In this document: positions 8,743 to 17,643 of the stretch, piece after piece | Layout: every line of letters begins with the position of its first letter | How positions within the stretch are numbered: position 1 is the first letter of the stretch | DNA from: Amycolatopsis xylanica | GTDB taxonomy: Bacteria > Actinomycetota > Actinomycetes > Mycobacteriales > Pseudonocardiaceae | Assembly: GCF_900107045.1 (NCBI RefSeq) | Contig: NZ_FNON01000015.1 | Location: 1 to 64,000 of the forward strand | Direction: 5' to 3' | Length of the DNA: 64,000 nt | Translations under genes and position numbers: made by a program | The notes under the pieces: model-generated | Told to the model about the DNA's origin: nothing | The model's input: only the letters and a program-made list of their open reading frames with translations | Databases searched by the model: none

Positions 8743-9219
8743 GTGCACCCCGATCTCGACCGCCTCGACCACGCCATCCTGAGCATCCTGCAGACCGACG
8801 CCCGCACCATCGCCGAGACGATCGGCGCGAAGGTGGGCCTGTCCGCGGCGGCCGTGCAGCGCCGGATCAAGCGGCTGCGTGAAGCAGGCGTCATCGAGCG
8901 CGAGGTCGCCGTGCTCGATCCGGCCGCGCTCGGCATGCCGATGACGTTCATCGTGATGGTCGAAATGGAACGCGAGCGGCTCGAAGTGCTCGACGCCTTC
9001 CGCAAACAGGTACAAGCCGAGGAACACGTCCAGCAGTGTTACTACGTCACCGGCTCCGCCGATTTCGTGCTGGTCGTCACCTGCCGGGACATGTCGGAAT
9101 TCGAAGCATTCACGCACCGTATGTTCTTCAACAACGGAGAGGTACGGCACTTCACCACCAGCGTCGCCATGGAGCGGGTGAAAGTGGGCCTCACGCTGCC
9201 ACTCGAGCAGCAACGCTGA
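8743..9219 (+). CDS. Lrp/AsnC family transcriptional regulator
   Basis: A 158-aa protein with an N-terminal winged HTH (LDHAILSILQTDARTIAETI...GLSAAAVQRRIKRLREAGVI) and a C-terminal RAM/ligand-sensing domain (QQCYYVTGSADFVLVVTCRDM). Family members are feast/famine regulators that bind amino acids and control amino-acid metabolism. The divergent gene is the GH3 hydrolase, but an amino-acid permease/dehydrogenase pair lies 4 kb to the left. The GTG start fits the family N-terminus. Autoregulation is usual in the family. Confidence 0.9.
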   Translation: MHPDLDRLDHAILSILQTDARTIAETIGAKVGLSAAAVQRRIKRLREAGVIEREVAVLDPAALGMPMTFIVMVEMERERLEVLDAFRKQVQAEEHVQQCYYVTGSADFVLVVTCRDMSEFEAFTHRMFFNNGEVRHFTTSVAMERVKVGLTLPLEQQR

Positions 9220-9394
9220 CCGTCCACTGTGGCCACAAGAGGTTTGTGTCCCGCGTTACACCATTTTGGACGGCTTCCACCAATAGCGTGAACGTGAATG
9301 CTTTGTCGTCACGAACGTCCGGCCCGCACATCTCACCCTCGACCGACGAACGAGTTCGCAGACAAGCGAGCGAGGGATTCATCGAGGAGTGGCC

Positions 9395-9799
9395 GTGCAG
9401 ACCGACGCAGTTCACCAGAGCCAGTTCGTGTTGCTGAACGACAGCACCACGCCGGTCCTTTCGCGCTTGTCCTACCACGCCGATGAGCCCTTCGCGGTCA
9501 CCGTCGCCTTCCGCACCGAGCGCGGCCGCTGGGTCGAGTGGACCTTCGCCCGCGACCTGCTGGTCGACGGCCTGGTCGAGCCCGCCGGTCTGGGCGACGT
9601 CCGCATCCGCCCCGATCTCGTCCAGGACGAGGAACTCATCATCCTGGAAATCGAGTCGCCGGACGGCTATGCGTCGTTCGAGCTGGAGCGCGCCGACATC
9701 GAGCGCTTCCTCGCCGCGTCCTACGAACTGGTGCCGCTCGGCGCCGAGGTCGACTACTTCGACGTCGACACCCTGATCGATGAGATCACCAATGTCTAA
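9395..9799 (+). CDS. SsgA-like sporulation/cell-division regulator
   Basis: A protein of about 134 aa. SALP hallmarks are the N-terminal beta-rich part (FVLLNDSTTPVLSRLSY, PFAVTVAFRT), WTFARDLLVDGL and a C-terminal acidic region ending in an alpha helix. SsgA-like proteins (SsgB type most similar in length) control septum placement and peptidoglycan remodelling in sporulating mycelial actinomycetes. GTG 9395 is chosen because GAGGAG ends 5 nt upstream; GTG 9389 would add two residues but overlaps that Shine-Dalgarno. It is monocistronic, with a strong terminator downstream. Confidence 0.88.
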   Translation: MQTDAVHQSQFVLLNDSTTPVLSRLSYHADEPFAVTVAFRTERGRWVEWTFARDLLVDGLVEPAGLGDVRIRPDLVQDEELIILEIESPDGYASFELERADIERFLAASYELVPLGAEVDYFDVDTLIDEITNV

Positions 9800-9820
9800 C
9801 TAACTCCCGCGGTAATAGGC

Positions 9821-9863
9821 AAAGGGCGGGTTGAGTGCTCTGGAGGCACTCAACCCGCCCTTT
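9821..9863. terminator. Bidirectional terminator hairpin
   Basis: Perfect 18-bp arms (AAAGGGCGGGTTGAGTGC / GCACTCAACCCGCCCTTT) have a 7-nt loop. The hairpin lies between the convergent SsgA-like and S1 protease genes, and the AAA/TTT ends give short U-tracts in both directions. Confidence 0.85.
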
Positions 9864-9876
9864 GTCGTTGTCGGGA

Positions 9877-10962
9877 CTAGCCGCGGATCAGGGTCGCGCC
9901 CAGCGCGGAGAGCGCCTTGTTCAGCGGGAAGAAGTACATGGTGGTCGAGTTGCCACCGGACAGCAGGCCCTGGCCCTGGTTGCCCGCGATGATCGAGCCG
10001 CCGGAGTCACCGCCCTCGGAGTGGATGTTGGTCGCGGTCATGCCGTAGACCGTGCCCTCGGCGTAGCGGACCGTCTGGTTCTTCGCACCGATCGTGCCGC
10101 AGGTCCAGCCGGTGGTCGAACCGCTCTTGCAGGCCGACGTGCCCGTGGCGGCCTCGGTCGAGCCTGCCACCCGGGTGCCGTTGTTGATCACGCCGCGCGG
10201 CGTCCAGTTCGAGTTCGTGCGCGCCAGCGAGTAGTCGTTCGTCGGGAAGCTGTAGCGGCTGAACGAGCCCATAGCGACCTGGTTGTAGCCGGTCAGTGAG
10301 CTGCCGATGGCCGCGCAGTGCCCGGCCGAGACGAAGCCGCCGGTGACCGAGAAGCCGATCGAGCAGCGTGCCCGGTTGGCGATGTAGTACGCGTCACCGC
10401 CGCGGACGTCGTACTGCAGCGACGGCCGGTCGGCCGACTCGACCACGGTCACCGCGCCCTTGTCGACGCCGGTCTTGGCCAGGTAGGAGTCCACGTCGCC
10501 CGCCTTGCCAGGCTCGACGGTCACCGTGACGCGGTTCGTCTTCGAGTCGACACCCCAGGTGGTGACCGACTTCGGCGCGGTGGCTTCGGCCGAGTTCAGT
10601 CTGTCGACCGTCGAGTTGAGCTGGGTCGCGCTGAACCGGGCCACCCCGGCGTCCGCGCCCGCCGCCTTGACCTGGTCCAGCTTCGAAGCGTCGGTGACGT
10701 CGACGTGCAGCCGCTTGGTCGTGGCGTCGTAGTACGAGCCGGCGAAGGTGTCGCCGAGCGCGGCCGTGAGTGACTCCGAGAGCGTGGACGCGGCGTTCTC
10801 CGTCGCCAGCGCGGCGACCGCCTGGTCGTAGGTGAGTCCGAGGTCCTGCTGCATCGCGGGCATCATGTCCGGGTTCAACGGGGTGAACGCGGCGGCGGGC
10901 GACGCGGCGATCGCGCTGACCGCCAGTGCGGCGGCCGCTGCTGCTCCGAGCACCTTCTTCAT
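9877..10962 (-). CDS. Secreted S1 family serine protease with prodomain (streptogrisin / alpha-lytic type)
   Basis: A 361-aa preproenzyme. A Sec signal peptide (MKKVLGAAAAAALAVSAIAA, cleavage after PAAA) is followed by an alpha-lytic-type prodomain (about residues 30-170). The mature chymotrypsin-like domain has His in FVSAGHCAA, Asp in TNDYSLAR and Ser in GGDSGGS, with paired cysteines CSIGF...HC and SACKSG...WTCG. The start is set by AGGGAG a few bases upstream and by the signal peptide; the longer open frame upstream lacks support. The prodomain usually acts as an intramolecular foldase and inhibitor. The product is an extracellular protease. Confidence 0.9.
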   Translation of the reverse strand: MKKVLGAAAAAALAVSAIAASPAAAFTPLNPDMMPAMQQDLGLTYDQAVAALATENAASTLSESLTAALGDTFAGSYYDATTKRLHVDVTDASKLDQVKAAGADAGVARFSATQLNSTVDRLNSAEATAPKSVTTWGVDSKTNRVTVTVEPGKAGDVDSYLAKTGVDKGAVTVVESADRPSLQYDVRGGDAYYIANRARCSIGFSVTGGFVSAGHCAAIGSSLTGYNQVAMGSFSRYSFPTNDYSLARTNSNWTPRGVINNGTRVAGSTEAATGTSACKSGSTTGWTCGTIGAKNQTVRYAEGTVYGMTATNIHSEGGDSGGSIIAGNQGQGLLSGGNSTTMYFFPLNKALSALGATLIRG

Positions 10963-11407
10963 GGTTCTCCCTCGACTACCGATTACGGTGCGACTCCGGT
11001 CGGTCACACCCATGGGTGACCTTGCGGCAGGCACCCCGGGGACACAATCCGGCTGCGAAGAGATAGGTATACGCAATCTTTTTGGGGTAGAGCCGCTGCC
11101 CCAGCCGGGCTTCGCCCCTTGCAACCCCCAGGTCCGCGTAGGTCCTTAAGTAGGGTTTCGGTCAACTACTTTGCGCCACGTACACCTCTACCTGATCGAG
11201 CGAATCGACGCCCAAACGTGGGAAGAACCGAAGTTTCGTACGCTTCGTGATTTTTTCCCGAACAAACCATCGGTCACCGACGAGTTCCAGCCCGCAGAAG
11301 TGTGAGCGGGCGGTCGTCACGCGGATCTACCGACCGGTTTACTCCCGGTTAGCTACTGCTTAAGCTCCGGGCAAAGAGGACGACGTGCTCAGCCGTCGAG
11401 GAGCGCC
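10963..11407. other. 445-bp divergent intergenic region
   Basis: No credible gene is present. The stretch separates the leftward protease from the rightward LuxR giant. It contains a 12-bp palindrome CACCCATGGGTG at 11007-11018, flanked by GGTCAC/GTGACC, 45 bp upstream of the protease start. A weaker ACCGG/CCGGT inverted repeat lies at 11333-11349 before the LuxR gene. Both are candidate operators; neither can be assigned to a regulator. Confidence 0.4.
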
Positions 11408-14275
11408 ATGGTGTGGATGGCCAGCCAGCGCCCGACCTCGGTGTCGGTGCGAACCCGCTCGCCGAAGCTCGTCGGGAGAGAGAAAGAACTCGGCACCATC
11501 GTCGAGGTGGTCACCGAGCGCCCTGCCGTCGTGCTCATCGAGGGCGAAGCGGGCATGGGCAAGACCCGGCTGATGACGGAACTGGCCGGTCGCCCCGAAC
11601 TGCGCGGCGTCCGCTTGCTCACCGGCACCTGCCAGCCGCTGCGCGACCCGTTCCCGTACGGCCCGATCCTCGAAGCGCTGCGGTCGTTGTCCGAACCACT
11701 CGGGCCGCTGAGCCCGGTCGCCGGCGTGCTGCGCCCGCTGCTGCCGGAACTCGCGGAAATCCTTCCACCGCAACCGGAACCGCTGGCCGACCCGGCCGCC
11801 GAGCGGCACCTGCGGTTTCGCGCGATACGAGAACTGCTTGGCGCGTGCGGCCCGGCGCTGCTGGTGCTCGACGACCTGCACTGGGCCGATGAGGACACCC
11901 GTGACCTGCTGCGGTTCGTCGTTTCGATGATGCCGCCCGACCTGGCGGTCGTCGTCGGTTACCGTGGTCCGTTCGGCTCCTCCTTCCGCTCGGCCGAGCA
12001 CGCCCGCGTCACACTCGGCCCGCTCGACGTGTCGGCCGTGCGACGGCTCGCCACCGGGATACTCGACCTGCCAAGGGTTTCCGACGAGTTCGCGGCGAAG
12101 CTGCACGAGAGCACCGCTGGAATCCCTTTCGTGGCAGAGGAAACGCTGCGCGCACTCAAGGAGTCGGCCGGTTCGCAGCCGCTCGGCGAGACGCTGACCG
12201 ACCGGCTGCTGGAAAGCCTCGAAGTCCCGGTGCTGCTGCGCGAAGCCATGACCGAACGACTGGAGACGCTGCCCGAGCCCGCGGTCAAGCTGGCCAGGGC
12301 GGCGGCCGTGCTGGGTGTGCCGATCGAGGCCAAGGTGATCGGCAGGCTGGCCGGGCTGGCTGGGGACAACCTGCGGTCCGCGCTGCTGACCGCGATGGAC
12401 GGCGGCGTGCTCGGCGAGGTCGACGAAGACCGGTACGGCTTCCGGCATCCGCTCGCGCGCAAAGCCGTCTACGACACCATCAGCGGGCCCGAACGCACGA
12501 TGCTGCACGGCGAAGCCTTGGCCGCGCTGGCCGGTTCGCCGGTGCCGCCGGTGCTTCAGCTGGCCAGGCACGCGAGATCCGCCGGACGGCTCGACCAATG
12601 GCAGCACTACGCCGAGGCAGCCGCCGACCAGGCGACCGCGCGCGGCGACACCTCGCTGGCCATCGACGTGCTGCAATCACTGCTCTCGGCCGGGAAACTG
12701 GCTGAAGCCGACGTCGCGCGGCTCGCCACGAAACTCAGTCAGATCGCGCTGCGCGGGTTCCGGCGTGACGTCATCGCCACGCTCGAGCATGTGCTCGAAG
12801 ACCCACCGCACGACCCGGCCACGCGCGGGACGATCCGGCTCAGTCTCGGCAGCCTGCTGGTCCGCACGGTCGGGCAGCTCGGCCGCGGCCGCGTCGAAGT
12901 CGAGAAGGCCATCAGCGAGCTGGTCGACCGGCCCGAGCTGGCCGCGCGCGGCATCAACCTGCTGGCCCAGCCCATCGACGGGCTCACCTCGCTGGCCTGG
13001 CATCAGCGCTGGTCACGTCGCGTCGAAGACGTCTTCGACCAGCTCACCGACCCCGAACTCCGGCTCGCGCTGACCGTCGACCGCATCGCCAGCCGAGCGC
13101 ACACCGGCGACGGCACCGCCTGGGCCGAGTTCGAAGCGCTGCCGGAGGAAACGAGCAGCGTCGCCGAGCGCGTCCAGCTCGCGCGGCTGTGGTGCAACCT
13201 CGCCGACGGCCAGTCCTGGCTCGGTCATCTCGGCCGCGCGGACCGCCTGGTCACCGAGGGCACGCGCCGCGCCATCGACGCGGGCGCGCTCTACGCGGCC
13301 GGGCTGGTGCAGGGCACCAGGGTCCGGCTCGACTGGGTCACCGGGCGCTGGGACGGGCTCGCCGAGCAGGCGGAAGCGTTGCGGGACAAGTACTCCGACC
13401 TCGGCCCGATCGTCCAGGAGACCTCGCTCGTGCTCGGCGCGCTGGCGGCGGTACGCGGTGAATTCGCGGCCGCGCACCGGCATCTGGCCGAGACCAGCGT
13501 GCTGGCGCCCGAGCACGGCGCGATCCCGGTCGTGCTCTCGGCCGCCGGCGTACTCGTGCGCGTCAAGCTGGCCACCGGCGACCTGGCGGGCGCACTCGCC
13601 GCCGCCGACGAAGGCATGACCGTCGCGCGGCGCAAGGGTGTCTGGGTGTGGGCGGCCGACCTGGTGCCCGCTGCCGCCGAGGCCTACGCGCAGGACGGTC
13701 GCTGGGATGAGGCCGACGGCGTCGTCGAAGAGTTCGCGCGCGGCATCGAGGGCCGCGACGCACCGGCCGCCGAAGCCGCTTTGCTCGCCGGACGGGCGGC
13801 TCTGCTTGCCGCGCGCGGCAAGCATCAGGCCGCGACGGTCGGCTTCGAGCAGGCCAGGGAGCGCTACGCGGAACTGCCGATGCCCTACCCGGCGACGGGC
13901 GCGCAGGAACGCGCGGCACTCAGCAGGCTCGCGGCAGGCGACCGGTCCGCGATCGAGGAACTCGCCTGCGCTGCGGAGTCCTACGAACGCCTCGGCGCGA
14001 CCCGCGACGCCGGGCGCTGCCGTCACCAGCTCAGGGAGAACGGGGCGTGGGCGCCGTCGCAACGCGGACGCCGCGGTTACGGCCGCGAGCTTTCGCCGCG
14101 CGAGCGCGAGGTCGCGCGGATGCTGGCCGACGGCCGGACCAATCGGGAGATCGCCGACGGGCTGTTCCTGTCACCCCGCACGGTCGAGCAGCACGTCGCG
14201 AAGGTCCTGCGGAAACTCGGCGCGCGATCGCGGGCCGACGTCGCGCGCCACCTGTCGACCTACGCGCTCCCGTAA
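11408..14275 (+). CDS. LuxR-family ATP-binding regulator (LAL type)
   Basis: A 955-aa protein. It has an N-terminal AAA/NACHT-like ATPase (Walker A GEAGMGKTR near residue 52, Walker B LLVLDDLHWADE near 160), a long alpha-helical TPR-like middle (about 380-870) and a C-terminal LuxR HTH (LSPREREVARMLADG...SPRTVEQHVAKVLRKLG). LAL regulators use ATP and ligand binding to activate secondary-metabolite or catabolic genes. The ATG start has GAGGAG 4 nt upstream. Neighbours are a protease and a small monooxygenase-like protein, so the target is unclear. Confidence 0.88.
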   Translation: MVWMASQRPTSVSVRTRSPKLVGREKELGTIVEVVTERPAVVLIEGEAGMGKTRLMTELAGRPELRGVRLLTGTCQPLRDPFPYGPILEALRSLSEPLGPLSPVAGVLRPLLPELAEILPPQPEPLADPAAERHLRFRAIRELLGACGPALLVLDDLHWADEDTRDLLRFVVSMMPPDLAVVVGYRGPFGSSFRSAEHARVTLGPLDVSAVRRLATGILDLPRVSDEFAAKLHESTAGIPFVAEETLRALKESAGSQPLGETLTDRLLESLEVPVLLREAMTERLETLPEPAVKLARAAAVLGVPIEAKVIGRLAGLAGDNLRSALLTAMDGGVLGEVDEDRYGFRHPLARKAVYDTISGPERTMLHGEALAALAGSPVPPVLQLARHARSAGRLDQWQHYAEAAADQATARGDTSLAIDVLQSLLSAGKLAEADVARLATKLSQIALRGFRRDVIATLEHVLEDPPHDPATRGTIRLSLGSLLVRTVGQLGRGRVEVEKAISELVDRPELAARGINLLAQPIDGLTSLAWHQRWSRRVEDVFDQLTDPELRLALTVDRIASRAHTGDGTAWAEFEALPEETSSVAERVQLARLWCNLADGQSWLGHLGRADRLVTEGTRRAIDAGALYAAGLVQGTRVRLDWVTGRWDGLAEQAEALRDKYSDLGPIVQETSLVLGALAAVRGEFAAAHRHLAETSVLAPEHGAIPVVLSAAGVLVRVKLATGDLAGALAAADEGMTVARRKGVWVWAADLVPAAAEAYAQDGRWDEADGVVEEFARGIEGRDAPAAEAALLAGRAALLAARGKHQAATVGFEQARERYAELPMPYPATGAQERAALSRLAAGDRSAIEELACAAESYERLGATRDAGRCRHQLRENGAWAPSQRGRRGYGRELSPREREVARMLADGRTNREIADGLFLSPRTVEQHVAKVLRKLGARSRADVARHLSTYALP

Positions 14276-14317
14276 ATCCGGTTGCCCGGTGCACGGGACG
14301 GACATATACATCGGCTC

Positions 14318-14644
14318 ATGCATATCAAGGCGGAACCGCCGTACTACGCGGTGATCTTCACGTCGCGGCGCACCGAGGGCGACAACGGCTATGCCGAGGC
14401 CGCGGCCCGCATGGGTGAGCTGGCCGCTCAGCAGCCGGGTTTCCTCGGCTGGGACGCCGCGCGCACCGGCCCTGAGCTGGGCATCACCGTCTCGTACTGG
14501 AAGGACGAGGAGTCGATCGCCGGGTGGCGGAACCACCTCGAGCACGCGCCGACCCGCGAGCACGGGCGCGCGAACTGGTACGAGGACTTCGAAGTGCACG
14601 TGGCCCGCGTGGAGCGCACCTACCGCTGGACCAAAGAGTCGTGA
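14318..14644 (+). CDS. Antibiotic-biosynthesis monooxygenase (ABM) family protein
   Basis: A 108-aa protein with a ferredoxin-like ABM fold. It has YYAVIFTSRR, a central AQQPGFLGWDAAR and VSYWKDEESIAGWRNHLEHA near the C-terminus. The family includes cofactor-independent oxygenases and heme-degrading enzymes as well as members of unknown role. Start ATG 14318 lacks a Shine-Dalgarno; a weak TATACA lies 7 nt before it, so the message may be leaderless. Its TGA stop falls inside the 46-nt palindrome that follows. Confidence 0.8.
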   Translation: MHIKAEPPYYAVIFTSRRTEGDNGYAEAAARMGELAAQQPGFLGWDAARTGPELGITVSYWKDEESIAGWRNHLEHAPTREHGRANWYEDFEVHVARVERTYRWTKES

Positions 14645-14683
14645 GTGTTCCGGCCGGTTCTAACCGGCCGGAACACTCACGAC
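14638..14683. repeat. 46-nt palindromic intergenic element, copy 1
   Basis: A perfect palindrome with 22-nt arms beginning GTCGTGAGTGTTCCGGCCGG around a 2-nt CT centre. It is related to copies at 23270-23315 and 45144-45189. It contains the stop codon of the ABM gene and sits between convergent genes, next to a separate terminator. Confidence 0.85.
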
Positions 14684-14692
14684 CCCAGTAGA

Positions 14693-14731
14693 AAGAACGC
14701 CTTCCCCGCGGCGGGCGGGGAAGGCGTTCTT
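14693..14731. terminator. Bidirectional terminator hairpin
   Basis: Perfect 17-bp arms (AAGAACGCCTTCCCCGC / GCGGGGAAGGCGTTCTT) around a 5-nt loop lie at the convergent ends of the ABM gene and the ABC transporter operon. Confidence 0.8.
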
Positions 14732-14757
14732 CACCCGGTATGCCGGGTGACCGGGCC

Positions 14758-15801
14758 TTAGTCGAGCTGAGCCTTGGCGGCGTCCACGAACTGGGTCGTG
14801 TACGTCTTGCTCAGGTCGATCTTGTCCTTCTTCGGCTTGACGTTGCTCGACGACTCACCGAGCACCTTGAGCACGTTCTTCGCGCCGTCGGCGTCCATCC
14901 GGCCGTCGGCGGTGAACATCGGCAGGCTGTCCTTGAGCGACTTGACGTACAGCGCCTTGTCGCCGCCGGCGAACGACGGCGGCATGATCGCGGCCACCTC
15001 CTCGGGCGTGTGCTTCTTGAGCCACTGCAACGAGGCGACGAACGCGTTGGCCAGCTTCTGCACGACGTCCGGGTGCTTTTTGACGAGTTCGCAGCCCATG
15101 TAGAGCGAGCTGGCCGGGTAGAGGCCGCCGAGTGCGGCGCGGGTGCCTTCCTCGGTGCGCATGTCGTAGAGCACCTTGGCCTTGCCGGTGTTCGTGAGCT
15201 GCGCGATCGTCGGGTCGGTGGTCATCCCGGCGTCGATCGAACCCTGGTTGATCGCCGAGATGAACGTCTGCCCGGCGCCGACCTTGACCGGCGTGTACTG
15301 GTCGGTGCCGACGCCCGCCTTGGTCGCCAGCGCCTTGGTCAGGAAGTCCGTCGACGAACCGAGCGACGTCACGCCGAGGTTCTTGCCCTTGAAGTCGGCC
15401 GAGCTGCGGATCTTGTCGGCCTTGTCGGTGGCCACCACCTCGGCCTCACCGGGCACGTTCGCGAACTGCACGACGCTGGTGATGCACTGCTCCTTGGCCT
15501 GCAGATCGACCGTGTGGTCGTAGAAACCGACCACGGCCTGGACCTCGCCGGTGAGCAGCGCGGTCTCCGCGTTGGCGCCGGACGGCTGGTCGAACAGCTC
15601 GACGTCCAGTCCCTGCTTGTCGTACTCGCCAAGTTGCTTGGCGAGCTGTCCTGGCAGGTAGATGACCTTCGACAGGCCGCCGATCATGATCTTGACGTGC
15701 GGTTTGCCGTTGTCGCCCATGCTCACTTCGCGCGAGTCGCGGCACGCGGTCAGCGTGAGCACGAGCGCCGCGGCGACCGCGACTGTCCTTTTGAGACGCA
15801 T
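14758..15801 (-). CDS. ABC transporter substrate-binding lipoprotein (NitT/TauT, NMT1-like)
   Basis: A 347-aa periplasmic-type binding protein anchored as a lipoprotein: signal MRLKRTVAVAAALVLTLTAC with the lipobox Cys. The mature part shows the NMT1/SsuA pattern (IMIGGLSKVIYLPGQLAKQLGEY, AVVGFYDH, VTSLGSSTDFLTKAL, MTTDPTI). Relatives bind sulfonates, nitrate or pyrimidine precursors. ATG 15801 is preferred over GTG 15810 because GAGG lies 8 nt upstream of it. It is the last gene of a three-gene leftward operon. The ligand is not predictable. Confidence 0.87.
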   Translation of the reverse strand: MRLKRTVAVAAALVLTLTACRDSREVSMGDNGKPHVKIMIGGLSKVIYLPGQLAKQLGEYDKQGLDVELFDQPSGANAETALLTGEVQAVVGFYDHTVDLQAKEQCITSVVQFANVPGEAEVVATDKADKIRSSADFKGKNLGVTSLGSSTDFLTKALATKAGVGTDQYTPVKVGAGQTFISAINQGSIDAGMTTDPTIAQLTNTGKAKVLYDMRTEEGTRAALGGLYPASSLYMGCELVKKHPDVVQKLANAFVASLQWLKKHTPEEVAAIMPPSFAGGDKALYVKSLKDSLPMFTADGRMDADGAKNVLKVLGESSSNVKPKKDKIDLSKTYTTQFVDAAKAQLD

Positions 15802-15811
15802 GGCCGTCACC

Positions 15812-16690
15812 TCAGATCTGGGCCGACGACGCGGACATGTTGGGACGCCAGCGCAGCAGCTTGTGCTCCAGCCGCCCGATGCCCCACTCGGCGAACAACG
15901 CGACCACCGTGATGATCAGCATGCCCGCGTAGATGCCTGCCGAGTCGAACGTGCCCTGCGCGTTGGCGATGAGGAAGCCGAGGCCGACCTTGGCGCCGGT
16001 GTACTCACCGACGACCGCGCCGATCAGCGCGAAGCCGAACGCGACGTGCAGCGAGGACAGGATCCACGAGGTCGCGCTGGGCAGCACGATCGAGGTCAGC
16101 ACCTGCCAGCGGCTCGCGCCGAGGATGCGGGCGTTGTCGATCAGGTTGCGGTCGACCTCACGGGCGCCGGTGAAGGCGTTGAAGAACACCGCGAAGAAGA
16201 CGAGCACGACGACCGTGGCGACCTTCGACGACAGCCCGAGACCGAACCAGATGAAGAACAACGCCGCCAGCACGATGCGCGGCAAGGCGTTGGCGGCCTT
16301 GATGAACGGGGCGAGCACGTCGGCCAGGTACTGGCTGCGGCCGAGCACAACACCGAACAGGACGCCCGCCACCGCGCCGATCGCGAAGCCGATCACGGCC
16401 TCTTCGACGGTCACCAGCAGCTGGTACCAGATCGAGCCGAAGTCGGTGCCCTCGGTGAACCATTCGACTAGCCGCTGCCAGATCGCCGACGGCTTCGAGT
16501 AGAAGAACGGGTCGATCCAGAGCGTCGCGGTCAGTTCCCAGCTCCCCAGCCAGACCACGAGGATCGCGGCACGCAGTGCCCAGATGTTGCGCTTGCGCTT
16601 GGTATTGGCCTTGCGCTGCTTGTTCAGGATGTCGGCTTCGGTTTCCATGACGGGGACAACCGGAGCGGGGGTCAACGTTTCATGCGACAC
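15812..16690 (-). CDS. ABC transporter permease (SsuC/TauC-like)
   Basis: A 292-aa inner-membrane permease with about six hydrophobic segments and the BPD EAA-type loop near ARILGASRWQVLTSIVLPSA. GTG 16690 overlaps the end of the ATPase gene by 11 nt, which is why it is preferred to a further upstream in-frame start. It forms the channel for the substrate delivered by the 14758-15801 lipoprotein, driven by the 16680-17486 ATPase. Confidence 0.88.
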   Translation of the reverse strand: MSHETLTPAPVVPVMETEADILNKQRKANTKRKRNIWALRAAILVVWLGSWELTATLWIDPFFYSKPSAIWQRLVEWFTEGTDFGSIWYQLLVTVEEAVIGFAIGAVAGVLFGVVLGRSQYLADVLAPFIKAANALPRIVLAALFFIWFGLGLSSKVATVVVLVFFAVFFNAFTGAREVDRNLIDNARILGASRWQVLTSIVLPSATSWILSSLHVAFGFALIGAVVGEYTGAKVGLGFLIANAQGTFDSAGIYAGMLIITVVALFAEWGIGRLEHKLLRWRPNMSASSAQI

Positions 16691-17486
16691 GGTTGGCACC
16701 CTTCTCGCGAGCCTTGTCGACCTCGCCACGCAGTGATTCCCAGATTTCGCGGTAGATCAGGCGGAACTCCTCGGTCAGCCGGAGATCCTCGACGTGCCTC
16801 GGGCGCTCCAGCGGGATCTCGAAGACGTCCTTGACGGTCGCCGGGCTGGTGGTCAGCACGACCACCTTGTCGGCGAGCGCGATGGCCTCGTCGAGGTCGT
16901 GCGTCACGAAGATGACCGCCGCGCCGGTGCCGGACCACAGCCGCAGCAGCTCGTCCTGCATGAGCGCGCGGGTCTGCACGTCGAGCGCGGAGAACGGCTC
17001 GTCCATCAGGAGGATCTTGGGGCTGGTGACCAGGGTCTGGGCGAGCGCGACCCGCTTGCGCATACCGCCGGAGAGCTGGTGCGGGTAGTACTTCTCGAAC
17101 CCCGCGAGGCCGACGCGCTCGATCCACTCGATCGCCTGCGCGCGGGCTTCGGCCTTCTCGACGCCGCGGAAGCGCGGGCCGGACGCCACGTTGTCGAGCA
17201 CGGAACGCCAAGGCATCACCGCGTCGGTCTGGAACATGTAGCCGACCCCGTCGGGGATGGACTTCACGTCCGCGCCGTTGACCTTGACCTGGCCCGCCGA
17301 CGGCGGCTGCAGGCCGGAGACCAGCGAGAGCGTGGTCGACTTGCCGCAGCCCGTCGGGCCGACGACCGCGACGAACTCGCCGGGGTTCACGGTCATGGTG
17401 AGGTCACGGACCGCCGTGTGCACGGCGCCGGACCCGCTCGGGAAGCGCTTGGTGGCTCCGATGAGCTCGATCAGTGGTGGGGCCAT
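16680..17486 (-). CDS. ABC transporter ATP-binding protein (SsuB/TauB-like)
   Basis: A 268-aa ATPase with Walker A GPTGCGKST, Q-loop FQTDAVMPW, signature LSGGMRKRVALAQ, Walker B ILLMDEPFSALD and H-loop VTHDLDEA. These are the features of nitrate/sulfonate importers. Start ATG 17486 has GAAGGAG 9 nt upstream. It is the first gene of the importer operon and is divergent from a CitA-type kinase gene across about 157 bp. Confidence 0.92.
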   Translation of the reverse strand: MAPPLIELIGATKRFPSGSGAVHTAVRDLTMTVNPGEFVAVVGPTGCGKSTTLSLVSGLQPPSAGQVKVNGADVKSIPDGVGYMFQTDAVMPWRSVLDNVASGPRFRGVEKAEARAQAIEWIERVGLAGFEKYYPHQLSGGMRKRVALAQTLVTSPKILLMDEPFSALDVQTRALMQDELLRLWSGTGAAVIFVTHDLDEAIALADKVVVLTTSPATVKDVFEIPLERPRHVEDLRLTEEFRLIYREIWESLRGEVDKAREKGANRVA

Positions 17487-17643
17487 CGTCGGTGACTCCT
17501 TCGTCACGTGCTGGGGGTCACACAGACGTTAAGAGTGGATCAAGAGGCCGTGAAGCTTGGCCACTTTCTGCGCAGGGTCCGCGCATATTGAGCGTTTTGC
17601 TCATTCTGCGCAGCGCCGTGACCTGCAGGTACCGTGCTGGAGC

